From: Cryptomeria japonica
Lineage: Eukaryota; Streptophyta; Pinopsida; Cupressales; Cupressaceae
Direction of reading: 5' to 3'
Assembly (NCBI RefSeq): GCF_030272615.1
Contig: NC_081415.1
Coordinates: 376,357,392-376,417,391, forward strand
Length of the DNA stretch: 60,000 nucleotides
Numbering within the stretch: the first letter of the stretch is position 1; every line of letters begins with the position of its first letter. A program made the translations under genes and the position numbers. Of this stretch, positions 55,137 to 60,000 are shown in pieces. The notes under the pieces were generated by a model that was not told where the DNA came from, ran no database searches, and saw only the letters and a program-made list of their open reading frames with translations.

Positions 55137-56166
55137 ATGAAATGGCAAAAGAAGCAATCCTCAAATCAACAAGAGAAACAAACCAATGATACCTCCCAAG
55201 AAACATTACCTCTCAATCAAAATAAGCATGAACCTAGTACTAATCAAGGAGAGTTGATAGAAAAGTTGATAGTACTCAATCTCAGTCCAAAAGAAGTTGA
55301 ATATGAAAGAAGAAAAGATATAGCAAGAAAAATAGAAGAAACACATCAAAAGCTATATGAACAAATTTGTAGATTGCAAGTTGCAAGTGAGACAAATTCT
55401 GATGAATGGGAATGGGATTCCTATCATTCTGAAGAATCGGCTGAATAAAATTGGTTTGAAGAAGATGTAGGAGTCAATGTAGTTCACATGTATGGAGGAA
55501 AAATGTTAGGAACTAATTCACTTGAATTAGAATCACATTCGGTTGACTTGGACTTAATCGAGGACGATTAAGAACTTCTTGTGTGAGGTCATTCTGATGA
55601 GGGTATCATTCTAGAAATTGACATACATATCAAAACCTTTGATAGCTCAATCATGACCCTAAATACTCTTGAAACATCTCAACTTGATGACCCCCTACCT
55701 CTAATCCACCCCAAACTTATTGATTAGGAAAATGAAGGACATACTGCCATTGATACCTTTCTGAATGACCATGCCATATCCATATATCTTAATGCAATCA
55801 AACCCGCAACAAATTTCACTAGGAATTTCAGCAACGCATCTTCCAGTCAAGTGGGTGCCAAATCTCCTAGTCGCAAAAAGGAAAATAAAGAAAACAATAT
55901 TAGGTCTAATGTTGAAAACCATTGCTTGGCAACATTAGATTAGGAAAAAGTAAAAAGAAAGGACACATCTAACCATGAAAACCTCCTCGAGGCACCAGAA
56001 GATGGGAGATTTGACACTTTACCTGAGTACTATCAAGAAAGGTCATCAATTTTGATTGAACCAACAAAGGCAATTAACATTGGGACAATAGAGCAACCAA
56101 AGATCCTACATCCAGCAACTTCTCTGTTAGAAGAAGAAAGGAAACAATATATGGAATTCTTCAAAC
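55137..56166 (+). repeat. Spacer tandem copy 3 of 3 (1030 bp)
   Basis: The last copy runs on into the genuine RT start: FFKQQQTNFAWSYAYTSG follows GGAATTCTTCAAAC, where copies 1 and 2 instead restart at ATGAAATGG. Confidence 0.92.
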
Positions 56167-56990
56167 AACAACAAACCAATTTTGCCTGGTCATATGCATA
56201 CACTTCAGGATTGGATCCAAAGATTATCATGCATCACTTAAATGTCAGTCCAGGAGCCAAACCAGTCAAATAGAAATTAAGGAAGATGCATCCACATATC
56301 GCTCTCCTGGTTAAAGAAAAAATAAAGAAATTATTGGATGTAGGATTCATCAGACCTATAGCATATCCTCAATGGGTATCAAACATTGTTCCTATTTAAA
56401 AACTAGACAAAAGTATCAGAGTATGCACAGACTTCAAAGATATTAATAATGCATGTCCAAAGGATGACTTTCCTTTGCCTAACATTGACATCATTGTAGA
56501 TTTAACGACTGGACACTCCATGTTTTCTCTAATGGATGGTTTTTTCGGATACAATTAGATTAAAATAGCACCTACAGATCAAGAAAAGATAACTTTCACA
56601 TGTCCGTGGGGTACTTTCTGCTGGAACGTCATGCCTTTGGACTAAAAAATGTAGGTGCCACATATTAGAGAGCTATGACAATGATTATCCATGACATGAT
56701 GCATACATTCATGGAAGACTATGTGGATGACATCTTGGCCAAATCATACAATAGAGAAGAACATATAGAGATACTGGAAAAGATCTTTGACCAGTTAGAA
56801 TAGTACAAGCTACAACTAAATCCTAAGAAATGTGCCTTTGGTGTCACTTCAGGAAAGCTATTGGGATACATTGTTTCAGCTAGAGGTATCAAAGTAGATC
56901 TAGCTAAGGTCAAAGAAATCATGGAAATGGCATCTCCCAAGAATATAAGTCAACTCAGATCACTTCAAGGAAGACTCCAGTCAATCAGAA
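56140..56990 (+). pseudogene. Tat-2 reverse transcriptase
   Basis: FAWSYAYTSGLDPKII, GAKPVK, a TAG, LRKMHPHIA. The fingers include IRPIAYPQWVSNIVPI and RVCTDFKDINNACPKDDFPL. The palm has MFSLMDGFFGYN with the first catalytic Asp, then FTCPWGTFCWNVMP, and the active site YVDDI at 56720-56734. LNPKKCAFGVTSGKLLGYIV leads to the thumb. A frameshift near 56640 and TAG stops near 56271, 56557, 56664 and 56800 break it. The fingers are better kept than in Tat-1. Confidence 0.92.
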
Positions 56991-57560
56991 GATTTGTTGC
57001 TCAAATAGTAGATAAATGTCAACCATTTACTCATCTATTGCATAAAAATATTCATTTCAAGTGGGACCATCAATGTGAGGATGCATTCAACAAGATCAAG
57101 GCATATCTCATGCAACCACCCATTCTAATGTCACCAATTCCAGGAAAACCGTTATTACTCTATGTATCGACCACTGAAGTATCATTAGGAGTTCTGCTTA
57201 CACAACATGATAATGAAGGAAAAGAGCGGGCCATCTACTATATCAGCAAAACACTAGTGGGATGCAATCTCAACTATTCCCCAATAGAAAAAGCATGCTT
57301 GGCGGTAGTTTTTGCTTCTCAAAAATTAAGACACTATCTACTATCTCACTCCATCAAGTTGATAGCTAAAATTGATCCATTGAAGTATTTTCTCAGCAAG
57401 GCATCATTAACTAGACAACTAGCAAAATGGATCATGATTCTAAGTGAGTTTGATATTGAGTATGTAGATAGAAAAGCTATCAAGGGACAAGTCATTGCAG
57501 ACCAACTAGCCGAGGCACCACTTCAAGATGATCGTCCTTTACACATTGAGTTTCTCGATG
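56991..57560 (+). pseudogene. Tat-2 first RNase H
   Basis: Open throughout, in the frame running 56861-57661: FTHLLHKNIHFKWD, PLLLYVSTTEVSLGVLLTQH, YSPIEKACLAVVFASQKLRH, KIDPLKYFLSKASLTRQLAK, FDIEYVDRKAIKGQVIADQL. The residues broken by stops in Tat-1 are intact here. Confidence 0.92.
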
Positions 57561-57972
57561 CTGATATCCTAACAGTCACCACAAAAACATGGCAATTATA
57601 CTTTGATGGTTCATATACACAACATGGATTAGGAGCAGGTATTCTATTCATCACACCATAAGGTCATACAATTCCAAAAGCATACAAATTAAGCTTCCCA
57701 TGCACCAACAACACATCATAATATGAAGTTTTGGTTACAAGTATCAAAATGGCTATAGAATGGAACATTACACAACTTCAAGTCTTTGGAGACTCTCAGC
57801 CCGTCATCAATCAAAATAATGATGATTACCAAAAAAAGGATGACAAATTAATACCTTACAAAAAGATGGTAGATGATTTCAAGAAGTATTTTGTAGAAAT
57901 AACTTTTGAGCAAATTCCAAGGAATGACAACAAAGTAGAAGATGCCATGGCAACACTTGCTTCTATACTACA
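57561..57972 (+). pseudogene. Tat-2 second RNase H, truncated
   Basis: WQLYFDGSYTQHGLGAGILF, a TAA at 57659, a TAA at 57719 just before YEVLVTSIKMAIEW, LQVFGDSQPVINQ, FEQIPRNDNKVEDAMATLAS. Homology to Tat-1 stops after LASIL, about 57970. The following codons belong to other sequence. Confidence 0.88.
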
Positions 57973-60000
57973 TGTTGGAGCCCTAAAATTTGAAATTTTT
58001 TAGAGTTATAGATTCATGCCAAAAAGAGGATTTCTCAATGCAATTGTATGCACTACCTATGACCAGCTTCTGAAAACCTATGAACACGTTAAGAGATCGA
58101 TTTCGAGGTATGTATATGTATTCAAAACTTGAATTTTCAGGTACGCTCTTCTGAACCAAAATTCATTTCATTTGAGTGTAATTATGTCAAGTTATTGATT
58201 TCTTTGCATTTAGTGTACATTCAAGATTTACCATGTCAAATTTTAGAGCCTTATGATATTATTTACTATATCATTTTTAAGTAAATTTAAATAAGTCCAT
58301 TATGTATCATTTTGAATTTTCTTTAAATAATGGCATTTGGATATTAATGGTTCTCTTTCTTGTAGGATCATTACACTAAGCCAACCATTTCCTTGAAATG
58401 ATTATGATTTATTCAACCTAATGCAGAATTTTGGAACCATATGTGTTCATGTCATATGAGAGTCATTTTATTCACATCTTATTTTAATTTTTCCTACATA
58501 AAATTATTAATTTTGATATATTAATTTAGATATTGTTATAACATATTCATTTATTTGTGTTATAAGATTTCAAATGATTTTTTTTTATTAACACAAATTT
58601 TAACTGGCATTGATGTGTTATATGTAGGGTTACTATAAAAGTAAATAAAAGTTTATTTTCAAGAGGGTAAAATATGAATGCTTTTACAAAATATGTATCA
58701 AGTTCTATGGAGAGCCTATTTTTTAAATCTTTTAAATAAAAGATTTAATATATTGCCAAAAGGAATAAAAGTTTTTTCCAAAAGGTAAATAATTTTTATT
58801 TTAGAAAATTTTATAAGTAAAAGTGGCATTTGCACAAAGTGGGCCCCAATGGGTGAAACCCATCGGCATCGGGGTAACTAAAAAAGTGTTACCTCGATAG
58901 AGCAAGCTACCCGGACGGACAAAGCAAAGGTAATGTATTTTATTTTTTGCTTCTGATTTATTTTTGAAAAGGTAAAATTGATTTTACGAGGTTATTAATT
59001 AACATTTTACCTTTAAATTTAATTTTTCTTGAAAGTAAATAATCTCATGTGTTTTCTATATACATTTATAGATTTATTTTCTTTAATCTTTGATTATTGT
59101 AATTTAAGGAATGTCTCATTATATATTTTCTCCTAATGGTTGTGTCATGTAAAGTTAATTTTCTTTTAGGGCAAATTAATGTTTATGAAATATTTCTAAT
59201 GGCATTATATTTCAAGATAACCATATCAAAGGAAAAGTATTGAGTTTATTGCAATATCTCATTATAGTATTTTGTGTGCAGAAAATTATATTTGTTTCTT
59301 GGGCAAACATTAGGAGGGAGTATTTATTACTCAAAATATTAAACATGATTCTTGATACTTCCTTATTTCAAGATAATAATCTCTTATTAATCTTAAAATT
59401 ATTATTGTAGGGAAATGTTATTATTTCAAAGACTAATGATTATTAGTTTTCCAAAAGTTAAATTTCCTTACCAAAAGAGGTTATTATAGCAAATTTCTTT
59501 TTACTTTGGAAATTATTCAAGTGAAAGTAAATCACTCTCATTGGAATATTTACTCAAGGAGATTTCATTTACTTTTGGAGCCTTATTATATCATATTTTT
59601 AAGAAATATTTTTACTCTAGTTATGTGTAAAGATTATATATCTCTTTAGGGTAAAGTTTTTTTAATTTTTCCAAAGCCAGCCATTAAGTAATTTTTTTTT
59701 AAGGTTTGGAAAGTTTTAATTCAAGTGTAATATATTCCCAAAATTTTATTAATACAATATTATTATTCTTAGGGAATATTATTCTTTTTGAATTTTTTAT
59801 TTTGGTAAATCTTGTGACTATATAATACTAGAAGATGTAATGATTTTATTATTTGTGAAAAATACATTAAATCATTACCTTGGAAATACTTCCTCAATGG
59901 ATGAAATATATTCAATAGCATTCATGAATAATATTGGATTAGTCAATTGAATGATATTTTCACCCTAAGTGAATAAAGTGGAACATGCGTATTAGGGTTA
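57973..60000 (+). other. Unidentified AT-rich DNA beginning like an LTR
   Basis: It begins TGTTGGAGCCCTAAAATT at the point where the Tat-2 second RNase H breaks. This fits the 5' end of an inserted LTR element. No second LTR, primer site or coding region is in the window. Short AAAGTAAAT-like motifs recur (58637, 58779, 59031, 59522). One GC-rich island with two hairpins lies at 58849-58898. I see no gene. Confidence 0.4.
58849..58898 (+). other. Two adjacent hairpins in a GC-rich island
   Basis: ATGGGT-GAA-ACCCAT (58849-58863) is a perfect 6-bp stem. ATCGGGGTAAC (58868-58878) pairs with GTTACCTCGAT (58888-58898) over 11 bp with one G-T pair and a 9-base loop. The island stands out from an AT-rich background. 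Its role is unknown. Confidence 0.7.

Larger units (their letters stand above)
46061..57972 (+). mobile_element. Tat-2: Tat-type Ty3/Gypsy element, right part missing
   Basis: LTR 46061-47074, primer site, a 3-kb leader with 21-bp arrays, gag, protease, G-patch-like spacer, a 1.03-kb tandem triplication, RT, RNase H and most of a second RNase H. Then the sequence changes at about 57973. Integrase and the 3' LTR are not in the window. The same domain order and many motifs as Tat-1 place it in the same lineage, though the LTRs are unrelated by eye. Confidence 0.9.

Noticed and set aside
56140-57972. Endogenous pararetrovirus (caulimovirus-like RT)
   Set aside because: The RT is followed by a second RNase H in the Tat order, and the element has an LTR and primer site. 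No movement protein or virus coat domain is seen.

Overview
The window looks like intergenic DNA from a large, repeat-rich plant genome. A conifer is my best guess. I found no intact host gene, rRNA, tRNA or CRISPR array. The evidence is nested, decayed LTR retrotransposons on an AT-rich background, including two very long Ty3/Gypsy elements of the Tat type (one complete at 18.4 kb) with kilobase non-coding leaders. Species cannot be fixed from this sequence.

Layout. 1-6193: a Ty1/copia element (Cop-A), cut by the left edge, with gag, protease, integrase, RT and RNase H in that order and a complete 1.6-kb 3' LTR. It sits in the gag of an older minus-strand Gypsy element (Gyp-M, 6194 to about 9110), whose gag start, primer-binding site and LTR-like end remain. 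9465-14766: U-1, a degraded element of a family I do not recognise. 14767-16180 is AT-rich. 16181-16545 repeats the Gyp-M LTR end. 16705-20230: chromovirus Chr-1, with both LTRs, an initiator-Met-type primer-binding site, and gag fused to integrase by an internal deletion; it interrupts another reading frame. 20544-38975: Tat-1, complete, with a perfect 5-bp target duplication. 39300-44813: U-2, a second copy of the U family, carrying a copia-type solo LTR at 40291-41186. 45475-46060: a tandem repeat of about 235 bp. 46061 to about 57972: Tat-2, which runs to the second RNase H and then breaks off. 57973-60000: unidentified AT-rich DNA that starts like an LTR.

The strongest signal is in Tat-1. 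Between integrase and the 3' LTR, on the opposite strand, lies one long reading frame (36348 down to about 34640). It resembles the plant mobile domain (PMD) and continues into a Gly-rich linker and a coiled-coil-like tail. It has stops but no visible frameshift. Upstream of it is a reverse-complement array of ~20-bp units that matches the array in the sense leader of the same element, including an identical 18-mer. Sense and antisense genes therefore appear to carry the same kind of leader. Tat-2 has a related leader with 21-bp arrays, and a 1.03-kb segment of its polyprotein spacer is tandemly triplicated.

Every coding region carries stops, frameshifts or deletions, so nothing here should make a full product today. 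LTR divergence and nesting suggest that Tat-1 is among the younger insertions, and that Cop-A, Chr-1, Gyp-M and the U elements are older.
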